Of a DNA stretch of 64,000 bases, positions 1-11,647 are shown piece after piece; position 1 is the stretch's first letter; every line of letters begins with the position of its first letter. The translations under genes were made by a program, and so were the position numbers. The notes beneath the pieces are model-generated. The model worked only from the letters and a program-made list of their open reading frames with translations. It made no database searches and had not been told where the DNA came from. Source of the stretch: Paramecium sonneborni (lineage: Eukaryota > Ciliophora > Oligohymenophorea > Peniculida > Parameciidae); contig CAJJDN010000052.1 in NCBI GenBank assembly GCA_905182985.1, positions 488,850 through 552,849 of the forward strand. Reading direction: 5' to 3'.

Positions 1-192
1 TTTTACAATGTTTGGATGATGTAATTTCAAAAGTGATTTTATTTCCGGAAGATTTATACATTCATCCCATTTATTATATTTATGTTTCATTTTCTTTATT
101 GCAACAATTTAACCAGTTGTTTCATCTACTGCTTTATATACTGACCCAAAGGTTCCATCTCCTAATACCTTCCCTATTTTATATTTATCCAT
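1..192 (-). CDS. RCK-family (MAK/ICK-like) protein kinase, N-terminal fragment
   Basis: First 64 residues of a protein kinase, cut by the window edge. Visible are the glycine loop GDGTFGSV at about residues 11-18, the VAIKK strand with the ATP-binding lysine near residue 33, and the helix C stretch [17 protein letters not shown] with its conserved Glu. The spacing and the [11 protein letters not shown] wording are typical of the RCK branch (MAK, ICK/CILK1, MOK) of CMGC kinases, known to control ciliary length and intraflagellar transport; that role here is inferred. The start is the first ATG before the conserved kinase start [13 protein letters not shown]. Catalytic loop and activation segment lie outside the window. 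Confidence 0.85.
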
Positions 193-848
193 TCTATTTT
201 GATTAATAATAATATATTAACGTAATTATTATTGAAATTATCTAAATTTACATCTCCTGAAAAAACTGTTAAAATATATATAATCATATTATTCATAGTT
301 TCCACTACTTACTTTTGAAGATGATGAATCAATTCAAAAATAATAAAAACTATATCTAAAAAAAATTAAGATAAAACTAAATCATCTAAAATCAATTGAA
401 AATTTCTAATCAACATAAAAAAAAATCTAAACAGAAAAATTTTTGAAGAAAATTCTAACTAAAATATTTCTTAAAATAACAATGAAGAATTTCAATAATT
501 ATAGAAGAAAGAATTAGATGTTAATAATATATTACATTAAACTAAGAAATATTTAATAAAGAATTAAATATTAGATAATTTAAGAAGTTACATCAACATT
601 CAATCAATAACCTTTATTATATAAAAGTTTAACCTACAAAGAACAAAATTTTATTATTCCAATTTTAATTATTCAAACAAATTTACAATTAAGTAATCAT
701 TAATATATTTAAACTTATCTTAATAAAACTTATAAATAGTTCATTAGATTTGCATAAATCACATTAAATCTTATATGAACATTTTAGAAAATATTTGGTC
801 AAAAAAACTAGCGAAAAAGTGGATAATATTTATTTTCTATAGAATTAG
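193..848. other. No convincing gene
   Basis: AT-rich sequence upstream of the RCK kinase. A plus-strand frame is free of TGA from about 400 to 850 but has no clear Met start and no recognisable domain. With only one stop codon in this code, open frames of 100-200 codons arise by chance, so I do not call it. Confidence 0.5.
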
Positions 849-1136
849 ATGAACGAATAATCTTTTGTATTTAACAGGAATTAAAATTCAATTAAAAAAG
901 AAAAAAGAGATGAAAAATGGGTAATTATAAATTAATTTAATTTAGATATAATTAGATAAGAAAAATGAATATAGATTAGTATTTTCGAAACTTAAAATAT
1001 TATAATTCATATCAAGTTAAAGTTTTTGAACACAGGAAAAATTTTTTTAATTGATTTAACTAAAAGTTAAGATTTCTCTAAAAAATAATTGAAAGATTTT
1101 CTAATTAGAATCAATTGTCTTAAAATAAAGAGATGA
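849..1136 (+). CDS. Possible small or decayed gene
   Basis: From ATG at 849 the frame reads MNEQSFVFNRNQNSIKKEKR and then meets a perfect Paramecium-style 25-nt intron (GTAATTA...TTTAG). After it the reading continues with charged residues. Reaching the plausible stretch NTGKIFLIDLTKSQDFSKKQ needs a second, unusually long 38-nt intron, and a further plausible stretch lies in another frame just past the TGA at 1134-1136. This pattern fits either a small gene with mis-called introns or a decayed paralogue. I do not recognise a family. Confidence 0.3.
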
Positions 1137-2847
1137 ATTGAAATTGCTATTGAAAAATGAGTTTATCAATATGTTTTAATGAATCAATATTCTATTATCT
1201 TCCATAAAATAAAATCATAAATATATTGGAAAATTCTAATGGATTTCATATAGGAGTCCTAGTAACAAGAAGTGTATATCCTTATTTTGTAGATAAATAT
1301 TTCGTTGTAGTATCAGTTCCTTTTTTGTTGAAAGTCCAAAAAGGAGTTTTTCTTAAAGGTTTAATAAGTACTTTTTATGCTACATGATCATTATTTCTAG
1401 TATTTCTGCTATTTGATCTGCTACTCCTATTTATAATTTTATACAATACCTTATAGTTTAAAGATCTTAAGTAACCTTATACGTTTAAATTGTGTTAATA
1501 TGTTAGTTTTATATAGTAGTATTAAATGTAATCGCTTCATCATTAATATTCAGAGTTTGTTCCTAAAATATTATAACTCATTACTAGAGAATTCTAAATA
1601 TTATTCAACTTAAGTTAGGTAGGTTAGCCAATTTTCTTTTTTGCATTCGAACAGCAAAACATAATTAAAAAAATATTTATTCAATATTAATAAATAAATT
1701 CTTTTATTTTTATGTAAGTTTACTTTTCTTTTTAATGCTTTATAATAATTTTCTTCTAATTATCATTCTATTAATTAATCAGAGACTTAAATCGATTGCA
1801 TAGTTCAGATGAAAATAATCTCTTTCTTGATTTGAATTCGTACTCTAAAGTACTCAAATAGATATATTCATAGTAGTTTATTTATTTGAATTTGTATTAA
1901 ATTGTCATTTCATAAATAATTCAATATCTTAAAATAGTAAACATAAATTTACATTTCCTATCATATGTTGTATTGTAAAGAATGTTAAAGTTAATTAATA
2001 AAATTAATAAGTTGTCAATCTAATTAAAGCACTATTATAAAATTAGAATATAAACAATTTTTAGCAGAATAAAAGAAATAATTTCTTATATTCTTATTTT
2101 TATTAAATGATGATTGAAATTTATTTTCAAATACTTCTATCAATTCAATAATCAATATATTCTCTAAGTTTTTGTATTTAATTATTATAAGATTTATATA
2201 TTCTGTCCTCGGATGAATTTTAGAAAGAAATTTTACTGAATATTATAATTAAATTAGTAATAAAATATTTTTCACTTTTTTTTCATTTCTTTTGATAAAT
2301 TTGCCATTTAATATAAACCTCAAGAGCTACTTAATTTTCAGTAAAAAAATATTCTAAATTATAATATTTAAGCTTTTTTTCTTGGATATTTATTACTAGC
2401 TTATATTGATCCTTGGCTTTGTTAAATTCTTAAAACAAAAAAGAAACTTTGATGAATAGAATGATCTTTTACATCGAAATATATGTAAATTTCATATCTT
2501 TCTAATTATTTATATTAACATGGCACTTTTTCATTTAGGGTTTTACTCATCCTATCCTTTCTATCTATCATTTCTATAATATATTTTTATTTTAAAGATT
2601 TGATATAAATATATCTCCTTTCTCAAAGATTCGAATTATTTTACTTAAAATATTCTTCCAAAACTGAATTAGTAAATATAAATTTCAAATTTTAAGCATT
2701 ATTAATATCCTTTCTTGATAATTGTAGATAAATATTAGAAATGAAATCAATTTAAAAAAAATTTCTATCGACTTGGTCTTCTCCCCTTAATTTCAATATT
2801 TATATATATTAATTTGCTTTACTTGAATATTTTTTATAAATATTCTT
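1137..2847. other. Gene-poor stretch with long open frames
   Basis: One plus-strand frame reads about 1180-2110 with a single TGA near 1387. Its first part (VLVTRSVYPYFVDKYFVVVS) sits in locally GC-richer sequence and looks protein-like; the rest is low-complexity. No family is recognised and no intron repairs the TGA. From 2110 to 2847 I see nothing. Confidence 0.4.
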
Positions 2848-3036
2848 ATGAAAAATTTAAATTCATTACTTATTATATTAATTTTGTTATTTAATGTTGG
2901 CTCAAAATACAAACCAGTACTAAATGATATACCTTTAGATATATTTAAATTAATTAACATAAAATCCTATTCGTAAATATTTAATTTAACTATTATATAA
3001 ATTAATCACTGCCAACTAGATTACAATTTTCAATGA
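2848..3036 (+). CDS. Possible small secreted protein
   Basis: A 62-codon frame without introns. Its first 19 residues, MKNLNSLLIILILLFNVGS, look like a signal peptide: a charged start, a run of about 12 hydrophobic residues and a small residue near the expected cleavage point. The remainder has no recognised motif. It converges on the PI4K gene, whose stop lies 61 bp downstream. Hydrophobic frames are common by chance in AT-rich DNA, so this is only a candidate. Confidence 0.28.
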
Positions 3037-3097
3037 TAAATTCCATTAGTTAAATATTGGAATTAATCATAGAATTTAGTATGAGAATCATCAATGC

Positions 3098-5384
3098 TCA
3101 TTTAAATTAATTTGTCAATTTCTTATCTACACTATGAATATTTAATAAATTAGAATATACTTATTATTCATTTTTATTTAACATAAATCTTGATTTGAAT
3201 TCTTAAAATTCAAAAAATTTAAAACAATTAAAATTGCTCTTTTCCATCATTATTTCAATAATTTAAAATATTGATGCACAATATTTTCTGATTTCCATAA
3301 ATCCATTTAACATTAAATTTCTAAAATATTCAAACATTTTTGAATTTTTTTTATCCATAATTTCCAAATAATCTTTTGTCATTTTAAATGGTGCAGTTTC
3401 AAATCCAGCATTTCCAGGTGAAATAGAAAGTGCAAATCCAAAATCTATATGAATAATATGTCCTTAGTTATCTACTAAAATATTCCCATTATGTCTATCC
3501 TTAATTTACAAAAAATAACAAAGTAAAGAGTATCCTGCCAAACTTTCTACAAAGTTTTTTTGAGCTTAATTAAATTCAGAATCAAAATATTATTTATAAA
3601 ACTAAAGCAATGTTAATTTTTATTTAGCCAAATATTTCTTAAGTCCATCCATAGATATTGTGTTCTAAACAAATTCTATTAAATAAATCAAAATTACTTA
3701 CCTAATATTCCAGAATTTTCAGAAATAACAATTATTTCATAAGGCTTTAAATATAAATTTAATTTAGCCGATCTAAAAATTTCTTGCATTTTTTAAATAA
3801 CTTGCATAATTAGTAATTCTTATCTTAAATCATCTCCTCCCTTAACCATTATTATCCTAATCCTTAAAGATTCAAAGTTTTTATATTTTGATTACTTTTT
3901 TATCCTCTAAAATTTATCTTACCAGTCTTCTCCCCATGGATTTAAATTAGAATTTGTTTTATTCTGAATATAATTTATTGATGATGTTGATTATATTGGT
4001 TATTAAAGAAATTCCAAGGTCTATTAGTTTTATTCTATCACATCAGAATTTAATGAGAATTATTGTTATTCAGAATCTGTTTAAGATAATTTTTCTTCTA
4101 AATCTTTACTTTATTAAGGACTCATTCTTTCTTAAGGTTCTTCAGATATTTTTGAATTTTCATGATCTGACAAAAGATTACTCCTTCTTTAATTAGAATT
4201 TAAATTTTGAGTCTGATTGTTTAAATCATCAAAACCCTTAATCTAAGTTTTATATTATATTAGTTAATCGTAAACAATATTCTACTATCTTTAATAGGTT
4301 AGCTCTTTCAACTTTTCCTCTAAATTTTTAGGCACATCCATTTATATAAAATCTTCAGAGTCATTGAAAATATCACTTTCATTTTCAATTAAATTGATTG
4401 AATTGATCTTCTCTTATAATTCAGTGATACTGATTGTTTCTATAACAATTCTATAGGGAACTCTAGTTTTTGTATTAAAGCAAGCTGCTCCTTCTTCACA
4501 TATATGTACCATCTTTTATTTTAAATTATAAAATTACTAAATTAGATGCTTCAGCCTTTTCATCATCCCTTTCAAATGGTATAATTATCCCTCTAAAAAA
4601 AGCTAAGTCTTTGTTCATTTTTATCATTCTAATTATAGCACTATTACCCTTTTAAATTTATGTAAGTAGAAATTATTTTCTGTTTTCATTTTCAATAGAT
4701 TTTAAAGTTAAGGATAATTAAATCATTTGAATGATAAATCGATCATGGGATATTATGTAATGAGATCTAAATTCTTTTTCAATGAATTGTTTCATCAATT
4801 CTAAAATAAGTATCAAAATAATGTACACTATTAAAATTATGGATTATCTTTATTTTATTCAATTTATTCATTATTTATCGTAAGTGCTCCATTAATCATT
4901 TGTTTTTCTAATCGCTTAAAGAATTGAATACAAATTTACTCTTTAAAAGATTTCCATTTTAGAATAAGTTTTACTATTCTTCTATTCATCTTAAGAATAG
5001 GCAAAGAAACACCAAATTATTTTAAAATAATTTGCAATGCTTTAGAAACATAAATTTTCTAAAAATGTTTCCATACTTTAAGACCCAGTCTTAATTACCA
5101 TATATCTAGAAATAAGTATATTTAATCTACACAAATTAAGGAATATAATATTCAACGAACTTTTTTGGCATATGATACAATCTGTTTGTTAAATATTAAT
5201 GAGGTCCTGCTTCATTAAAAGTAGCCATGAAATAATGTATTAATATTTCTGGTGTAAAAATCTCTGATTGAAATATAGAAAGGACGGCTTTCCAATTTTA
5301 TAAAGCCTTTATTCTTTTGCTTAATTCTTTAGTGTCTATATCCAATTCTTAAAGAGTTTTTGGTAATTATTGTTGATAGTTCAT
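3098..5384 (-). CDS. Phosphatidylinositol 4-kinase, type III beta-like
   Basis: Makes phosphatidylinositol 4-phosphate, the lipid marking Golgi and other traffic membranes. The N-terminal half begins MNYQQQLPKTLQELDIDTKE and matches the accessory region of PI4KB-type enzymes. Then come the N-lobe strand TRVPYRIVIETI, the GGDDLRQELLIMQ segment, the catalytic loop IKDRHNGNILVD and the metal-binding IHIDFGFALSISPGN. All the key Asp, Asn and Lys residues are present. Several tiny introns are needed, including a 26-nt one near 3700. The protein ends VDKKLTNQFK. The kinase core is certain; PI4KB rather than PI4KA rests on length and N-terminal layout. It lies head-to-tail behind the MAP kinase gene, 98 bp away. 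Confidence 0.9.
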
Positions 5385-5482
5385 AATTTCCTATAATTAA
5401 ATATATTATGCCTCTTTATTTTAATTAAAATTATAATGCAGAATTATTGTATATTATATTACAAAAGAATTAATTTCATTAG

Positions 5483-6923
5483 TCATTATTCAAAATCATC
5501 ATCAGCATTTGGATCAATTATTCGAGCATTTTCATTATTAATTATATGATTAATTAATGATTATCCATTTTAAAGCTTTTAGAAGTATTAATTTCTAAAT
5601 TCTGAAAAATGATAAAGTAAAATCTCTTCATAAAGCATATCTAAAAATAATTGATAAAATTATTTTACCTTTTAATTGTTCTTTAGTCAATTCATATTTC
5701 TCAAATTCGAATTCTAAGGGATTAACTGGTAGAGATATTGGCTTTAATAAAATATGGATCACTTATTTACTTCGTCTTCTTCACTGTGTAAAATTTAAAG
5801 ATAAGAATGTTTTAATGCTTAAGAGGCTGTTAAACGATCACGATGATCAAATTTTAAAAGGCCTTTTAGTAAATCCAGAACTACATAGGAATAAACCATT
5901 TGTACGATCTTAATTTATGTGTCCAAAAATTTAATTTAATCCTATCCCATTTTAATGCCCATATTCTTAAATGATTTTTCTTAAATTTTATTACACTTTT
6001 TAATCTGGAAATGATTGTATATATTATTCATTTGGTGTTCCTAATAATTCAAAAATCACTTTAATCTAATGTTTAGTAGAATCTCCTCTTAAAAATGGTC
6101 TTCTTAAAATCATTTCAGCTAATATACAACCAACTGACCATATATCAACTGATATTTAAAATATATATGATTACCTGCTGAATTATAATTCTGATATCCA
6201 ATTAATAATTCGGGAGCTCTATACCATCTAGTTTCAACATAATAAGTCATCATTATATTATTTTAAATATTTTCTGCTATTGCTCTACCTAAACCAAAGT
6301 CACATATCTTCACATCACAACTTCTATTTAATAATAAATTTCTTGGTTTCTAAAATAAATATTATTCTCACTAAATCTCTATGTAAAATGCCAGCTGAAT
6401 GTAAGTATTTTAAACCTCTCAATACTTAATAAATAAATAGACGCATATGATCATCATTTAAAACAGAATCACTTTTTATAACTTATGATAAATCTGCTTC
6501 TAATAAATCCATCACCATATAAACATCTTCAAATTCTTCACGACTTGGAGGTAATAAGACTTATTTTAAATCTACGACCTTTTTTTTAGAAATTTCTCTT
6601 TTACATTATCATGTCTTATTAATCTTAGAATTTTTAATTCCCTTAAGGTTCTCTTAGCAAATAAACGATGGTTGAATGTTCTTTCTATTTTTTTTATTGC
6701 TACAGGCTTATTTGTTAATTTGTCTATTGCTTGTATTACACATCCATAAGCACCTTAACCAACTGATTTTATAAAATAAATGATCACTTATATCTATTGG
6801 CATATATCTTTAATCTAAATAAAATGTATGCCCTTGTAAAACATGTTTAACACTTTCAAACTATTTTTTGTAAGGCTTGTATAAATCTATGATCTTTTAG
6901 GGTACATTTGATTCTATAATCAT
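5483..6923 (-). CDS. MAP kinase
   Basis: Ser/Thr kinase of the MAPK family. Order of motifs: N-terminal extension MIIESNVPQKIIDLYKPYKK, glycine loop IGQGAYGCVIQA, VAIKKIE, helix C REL, HRDL, DFGLGRA, activation lip MTYYVETRWYRAPE, DIWSVGCILAEM, and an acidic tail ending NADDDFEQ. The activation lip is T-Y-Y, where most MAPKs carry T-E-Y, T-P-Y, T-G-Y or T-D-Y. The intron at 6763-6787 (25 nt) begins GTG instead of the usual GTA, yet its removal is needed to join IDI to IGQGAYG. Cytoplasmic or nuclear signalling kinase; upstream partner unknown. Confidence 0.9.
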
Positions 6924-6950
6924 ATTAATAATTTCAATATTTATAATTAG

Positions 6951-7782
6951 TCAGATTGATCCATTTATTATAAAGTTATAAATCATAAAAAACTAAATAA
7001 AATAATCATCATCTTCACTATTACTAAATTATGCATCTAAACTCTCAATAATTTTAATAAGAATCTTAAAAACTTCGACTTTTTTTTTTTAATTTTTATT
7101 TCTCTAATTTATAATATTAGAACATACTTTATAATTAATGAAAATTAATCTGTTTCATCCTTATACTTTAAATTTTCTTATTCAAACTTTTCGATAGTCC
7201 TTCAATCATTTGAAATAATTGAAGAGTAAAATTTATTGGAATTTTTCTTTATATAATTTCGCTTGTTAAACTCTTTATATATCTATATATTACATTTTTT
7301 TTATTAAATTAATCAGCTATTATTATTATTTTTGAATAATTTAAAATATTAATAATCAAAGGAGCTTGTTTTCTGCCTCCAAATATGGTTCTAATATTAT
7401 TTTATTTAAAATCTCTAAATAACTAAATTAATAAATTTAAACAACAAAAAAGAGCATGATTTCTTTTAAATAATTTATCTATATTTAAAATATTCAAAAA
7501 GCGAATGAAAAGAAAGCAAGCCCTCTTAAAATTTATATAATTTACCTTATAATTATATAGATATTAAATTATATAACATTTTCCTAAAATGCGAGGTTGT
7601 TTTTTCCAAATATTTTTAATCTTTAAAAAATTTTAAATACAAGTTTGTTGATTAAAACAAAAATTTTTTACTAGTGTTCTTATTTCATAATTGAAAATCA
7701 GAATAAATGAAAAAGAACTTTCATATATTATTAAATTAAATTATATATTAATGGTTTTAATTTTGTAAAAAAAGCTTCTAGC
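6951..7782 (-). pseudogene. Orphan gene with an apparent frameshift
   Basis: Minus-strand reading gives protein-like sequence such as RTIFGGRKQAPLIINILNYS and IPINFTLQLFQMIEGLSKSL, then, in a frame one base away, VEVFKILIKIIESLDAQF and an acidic SNSEDDDYF before the TGA at 6951-6953. The frame change falls in or next to the 11-base T run at 7080-7090, so it may be a sequence or assembly slip in a homopolymer as well as a real mutation. No ATG is found before the upstream TGA at 7783-7785, unless an unseen intron supplies a first exon. No family recognised. Confidence 0.4.
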
Positions 7783-8377
7783 TCATATTAGATTTAAGAA
7801 ATTATTAGCACTGTCAATTCTAATATAAAACTATGCTTAATTTTAGAAGTATTTGAAATAATTTATTATAGCATTTAGGCAGTCTTTAATTAGAATTTAT
7901 AAATTAATGAATTTTAATTTAATTTTGGATAAATGTGATTGTAAAATATTTGGCATCTTTGGAATATATTTTATAAAGTAATAGAAAATTGTATAAATTT
8001 TGCAAATAGTATCATATGAGCATGATAAAAATAATGATTAATAAAATATACTATTCTAAAAAGATTGTTTATAATTTTGTCCATCTACACTGTCTAAGTT
8101 GATTTGGCTGACATATTTATATATGAAATGAATGGTAAATATATGGGGAACTTAGATGTAGTATGTAATTTATGAAATTCTAAAATCTAAGAAAGTATTA
8201 ATTTGATGAACATCTCTTTAAATACAGTAATTAGATGCAGAATTATATTCAGTTTTTGATAAGGATTTAAAATAAAAAGTGAAAATGGTATTTTAAAAAA
8301 TATGATTTTGAACTTTCGCAATGGGAAAAAATGTCAATTTCATAAGATTTATATATATGAGATGTAATTAATACACT
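7783..8377. other. Intergenic, nothing seen
   Basis: Neither strand gives a protein-like frame with a start. Contains many TGA triplets on the plus strand and only AT-rich spacer between the frameshifted orphan and the HTH gene. Confidence 0.5.
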
Positions 8378-8779
8378 TCAACTCTGATTGGATTTTGCAT
8401 AGAAATCATATTGATTCACAAGTTTTCCTTTGATAAGAATTTTCATGGTGAGTTTATGGTTTCTTGAATTTGAAATTGGCTTGAATCCGACTTACTTAGG
8501 TGGTCTATGTCTTAAAGTATACAGTATTGTTTTGGCTGTAGAGTAATTTAAACTACAAATAACAGCTGCCTAATGTAAGGGATATGGATAAATAAATACA
8601 TCTTTGATTCTAAGTTTTTTATCAAGCACGAGAGAAATTAACTAATTCTTTCTATCAGGGGAAATATGACTATATTTTCTTTTTGATTTTTGAATAGAAG
8701 GCTAAATGCCTTTTTATTATTAACGAGTTTTGACTCTGTAAGTATGGAGTGAAGATTAAGATGCTTCATCGAAATTCAT
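8378..8779 (-). CDS. Small helix-turn-helix protein, paralogue of 12602-13004
   Basis: Starts MNFDEASQSSLHTYRVKTRQ; about 123 residues once the 30-nt intron at 8570-8599 is removed. The core reads RKNQLISLVLDKKLRIKD, then the intron, then a stretch with LNYSTAKTILYTLRHR. The second helix NY(S/A)TAKTIL is shared with the plus-strand gene 4 kb away, and the intron sits at the equivalent place in both. The pattern looks like a compact DNA-binding HTH of the homeodomain-like or Psq type, which I believe is common in ciliates. A nuclear regulatory role is inferred. The GC content is visibly higher than in the flanks, so the frame is probably under selection. Confidence 0.65.
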
Positions 8780-9013
8780 TACGATTCTTGAAATTAGAAG
8801 TGTTAAAAAAAGATTTTTTTAAATAATTTTCGAAAAGAATAAATTAAGTTATCAACACAGATATGAAAAATAAAGTCTTGAGTAAAGAAATATATGATAT
8901 TTTATGTTTTAAAGTTTAGAACATATAGCAAAACAAATAATAATAATCTTGCAGACATAAAAAAAACTGAATCAATTAAATGAAATTGTAAATTATTATT
9001 AATATAAATTAAA

Positions 9014-10475
9014 TCACAATTTAGGGTGTTGATTCTTCAACATCTCCACAACTTCAACAACTTCTTTACAAATACGCTGAATTGATTTTAAATCTGCATT
9101 TTGATGAATCGGTAGATAAAGAATCTGATATCAACTGAATCAATTTACATTTTTAAAATATGATAAAGTACTGTTTGGATATTAATAGGAACTTCCAATA
9201 GGACTTTCGACAATATCTAATTAGGTGACTCCCATATAGGCATCAATTCCTCTTGAATTTAAAATCTTGTATGTAGTTTCTGGATCTGGAACAACAACAG
9301 GGTAAAGCCTGAGGAAAATATAACTTTAAATTTTTTAACCAAAATTTTCTATCTTCCACCGCATGACCTGGTACAAGTAAACCACCTTTCTTTAAAATAC
9401 TTTGTCCAGCCAATTAACGAGATATTGATATATTGAATTAATCAACATCAAATGTTTTCATTCTTAAAGCTAACATTACCAACATAGGATCAGGAACTCT
9501 AAATCTATAAGTCTATAGTATATCTTATGGGTTTTTTTAAAATCCTCTAATACTATTAACTACAAACTCTTTGTAATCCCAATTAGGAAATAAATTTATG
9601 AAAATCCATCTTGAACTTCTATTAATTGTTTTACTATTTAATAAAATCATAGGAATTAAATTCTTTAAGGTTCTTTTAAAATAACTAGTATAATTAAATT
9701 CATAATTAATACTTTCTTTATGACCATTTTGGATAAGTTTCTTAAATTGCTCTCATTTTTCTATAAAGAGCTTCATTATTTCTGATAACACTTATTGATC
9801 CTCCAAAAGCAGAACAAGTTTTTATAGAACCAAAACTAAAAGTGGAAAAATCCACATTAGGATTTACTAATGAAATATTACTTAATTATACATTTTGCAT
9901 TAGGTGCACTAAAACTTTCTGCTTCATCTTCCATAATGAACAATCCTTTTGATTTTGCCCAATCAATAACTTCAGATGCATCAAACTTAGCTCCAAATAC
10001 ATATGAAATCATTATTCCTTTAGTCTGATAATATAATTCAAAAGTACTCTTTCAGAATAAAATTTTTTAAATTGATCAAGAGTACATCCCAATGTATGAG
10101 GATCTACTTCTATAGGTACTGGAATCAAACCATTTAATCTTAATACTTAAACCATATCAGGTATATTAATTCCGGTAATTATTACTTCAGAACCTGGGGG
10201 CCAATTCAAAGCCTTTTATTATAATAAATAACCCTTACTTACAGTACCAAATCTGTTGAAGCTCGTACACATAAGGTTACCAATATTTTTTGATTTTTCA
10301 ATTCACCTAGCCAAATTTCTTCGATCTTTTAACAAGTTTAAATTAATGTTACTTATTGTATATATTTATCTTAATCAATTGGTCTTACATAAGACCATAA
10401 AGTATTGAAAAGATGTCTATATTACATATCAATATATAGTGCAGAATAAGGTACAATCTAATCCGCCTTAATCAT
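9014..10475 (-). CDS. DegT/DnrJ/EryC1/StrS-family aminotransferase
   Basis: PLP-dependent aminotransferase of the family that in bacteria builds amino-sugars for cell-surface glycans. Visible: the anchor region PPGSEVIITGINIPDM, the cofactor-binding segment FIMEDEAESFSAPNA, and the Schiff-base region FSFGSIKTCSAFGGSI with the lysine. The C-terminus ends ILYLPIHQNADLKSIQRICK and onward, the usual tail of these enzymes. Several tiny introns are needed, for example a 24-nt one near 9130-9155. Start is the ATG at 10473-10475, just after an in-frame TGA. Substrate cannot be told. The family is mainly bacterial, so an old gene transfer is possible. Confidence 0.8.
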
Positions 10476-10782
10476 ATTATGTAAATTAATATTAAATTGT
10501 AATCAATGTTTGCTATTTATTCATTTTATATGATGATTTAATTCTCCAATACTTCATCTCTTAACTACATATTTTTTATACCATTTTAAACTATAAATAT
10601 AAATCATTAAAGAATCTCTTCAATTTTTATCAAATTTAGAAGTATGAATTTAATATAAAAAGTAATCTATTTAGAATTTCAAATGTATGCATTTATATAT
10701 ATATATTTAATTAAGAAAATAATATATAAGCATTAAATTTAGATGTTCGATTAAATATTGTTATTATTATATCAAAAACACA
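10476..10782. other. Intergenic, nothing seen
   Basis: About 300 bp of AT-rich spacer between the DegT gene start and the RPS29 stop. It should hold the upstream region of the DegT gene; no motif stands out. Confidence 0.5.
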
Positions 10783-10997
10783 TCAATTGTACTGAATATA
10801 AGTAAATATATTACCTTATGAAACCCTATCAATTCATAATTTTCTCTGAAACATCTTCTGCAAGTATTCATACCATATTTTCTAATTAAACCTTATCTGG
10901 CACCACATACTCTACATTCTATAAAATCTCAATGTGAATTACCTCTTGAATCTTTTCCATAAGTTCTGGGGTGAGTTCTAAATAAATGGTTTGGCAT
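10783..10997 (-). CDS. RPS29: 40S ribosomal protein S29 (uS14)
   Basis: A 55-residue ribosomal protein of the small-subunit head. After removing introns of 24 nt (10919-10942) and 23 nt (10792-10814) it starts [18 protein letters not shown], carries the zinc ribbon CRVC (residues 20-23) and CRRC (38-41), and ends ELIGFHKYN. Length and motifs match the eukaryotic family closely. The last intron leaves only two codons in the final exon. It is divergent to the LSm14-like gene, 82 bp away, so the two probably share a promoter region. Confidence 0.93.
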
Positions 10998-11079
10998 GCT
11001 TTGTTTTATTTTATTTAAATATTTATTAAAATCATATTAAAAAAAATTACTATAAAATTAGAATTATATAATAGAATAG

Positions 11080-11616
11080 ATGATTACTATTAACATAGAA
11101 ACTCCCAATCATACTAGATATTAAGGATTTCTTCATAAAGTAGACATCACCGAAAATACAATTTTGTTACATTCTGTAATAAATTATGGAAAAGCAAAAA
11201 GACCCATAAAATAAAATATTTCTGATAATAAGAAATAGAACTATTTTATACAATTTCCCTTAGAATATGTTAAAACTGATACTATCATTACTACTAATGA
11301 TGGAAAATCATATAAAGCTAAACTACAAAAAATAGATACCTATACTAAATTTCCAATTTTCCAGAATATCTAATTAATTTCTAAATAATTGGAAGACAGT
11401 GAAAGGACAACTTTTGACTTCAAATCTCATAGATTAATTTCCATTAATAAAAAATAGTAGATCAAAATGAAATAATCAGTTCAAAATTAAAATAAATCTG
11501 TTGATCTTTAATAATCAAGTCCTTCTTGTAGAACTAATAATCATAGGTTATAAGCTAAATTTAAAGAATTAACAGAATAAATAGGTTATAGACCTAAACT
11601 TAAATTTAAAAATTGA
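11080..11616 (+). CDS. LSm14/Scd6-like protein (N-terminal LSm domain)
   Basis: 178 residues, no intron. The N-terminus MITINIETPNHTRYQGFLHK followed by VDITENTILLHSVINYGKAK matches the LSm14/Rap55/Scd6 fold, where the pattern is RYEG-L-ID-ENSTVAL-VR-FGTEDR. A second strand set, FIQFPLEYVKTDTI, fits the end of that domain. The C-terminal half is basic, rich in Ser, Asn and Gln, and shows no FDF or RGG motif that I can see. Known relatives repress translation and promote decapping in P-bodies; that role is inferred. Its stop is 31 bp from that of the convergent formylglutamate hydrolase gene. Confidence 0.6.
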
Positions 11617-11647
11617 GGATATGTTTAATTAATCTATATTTATTAAC

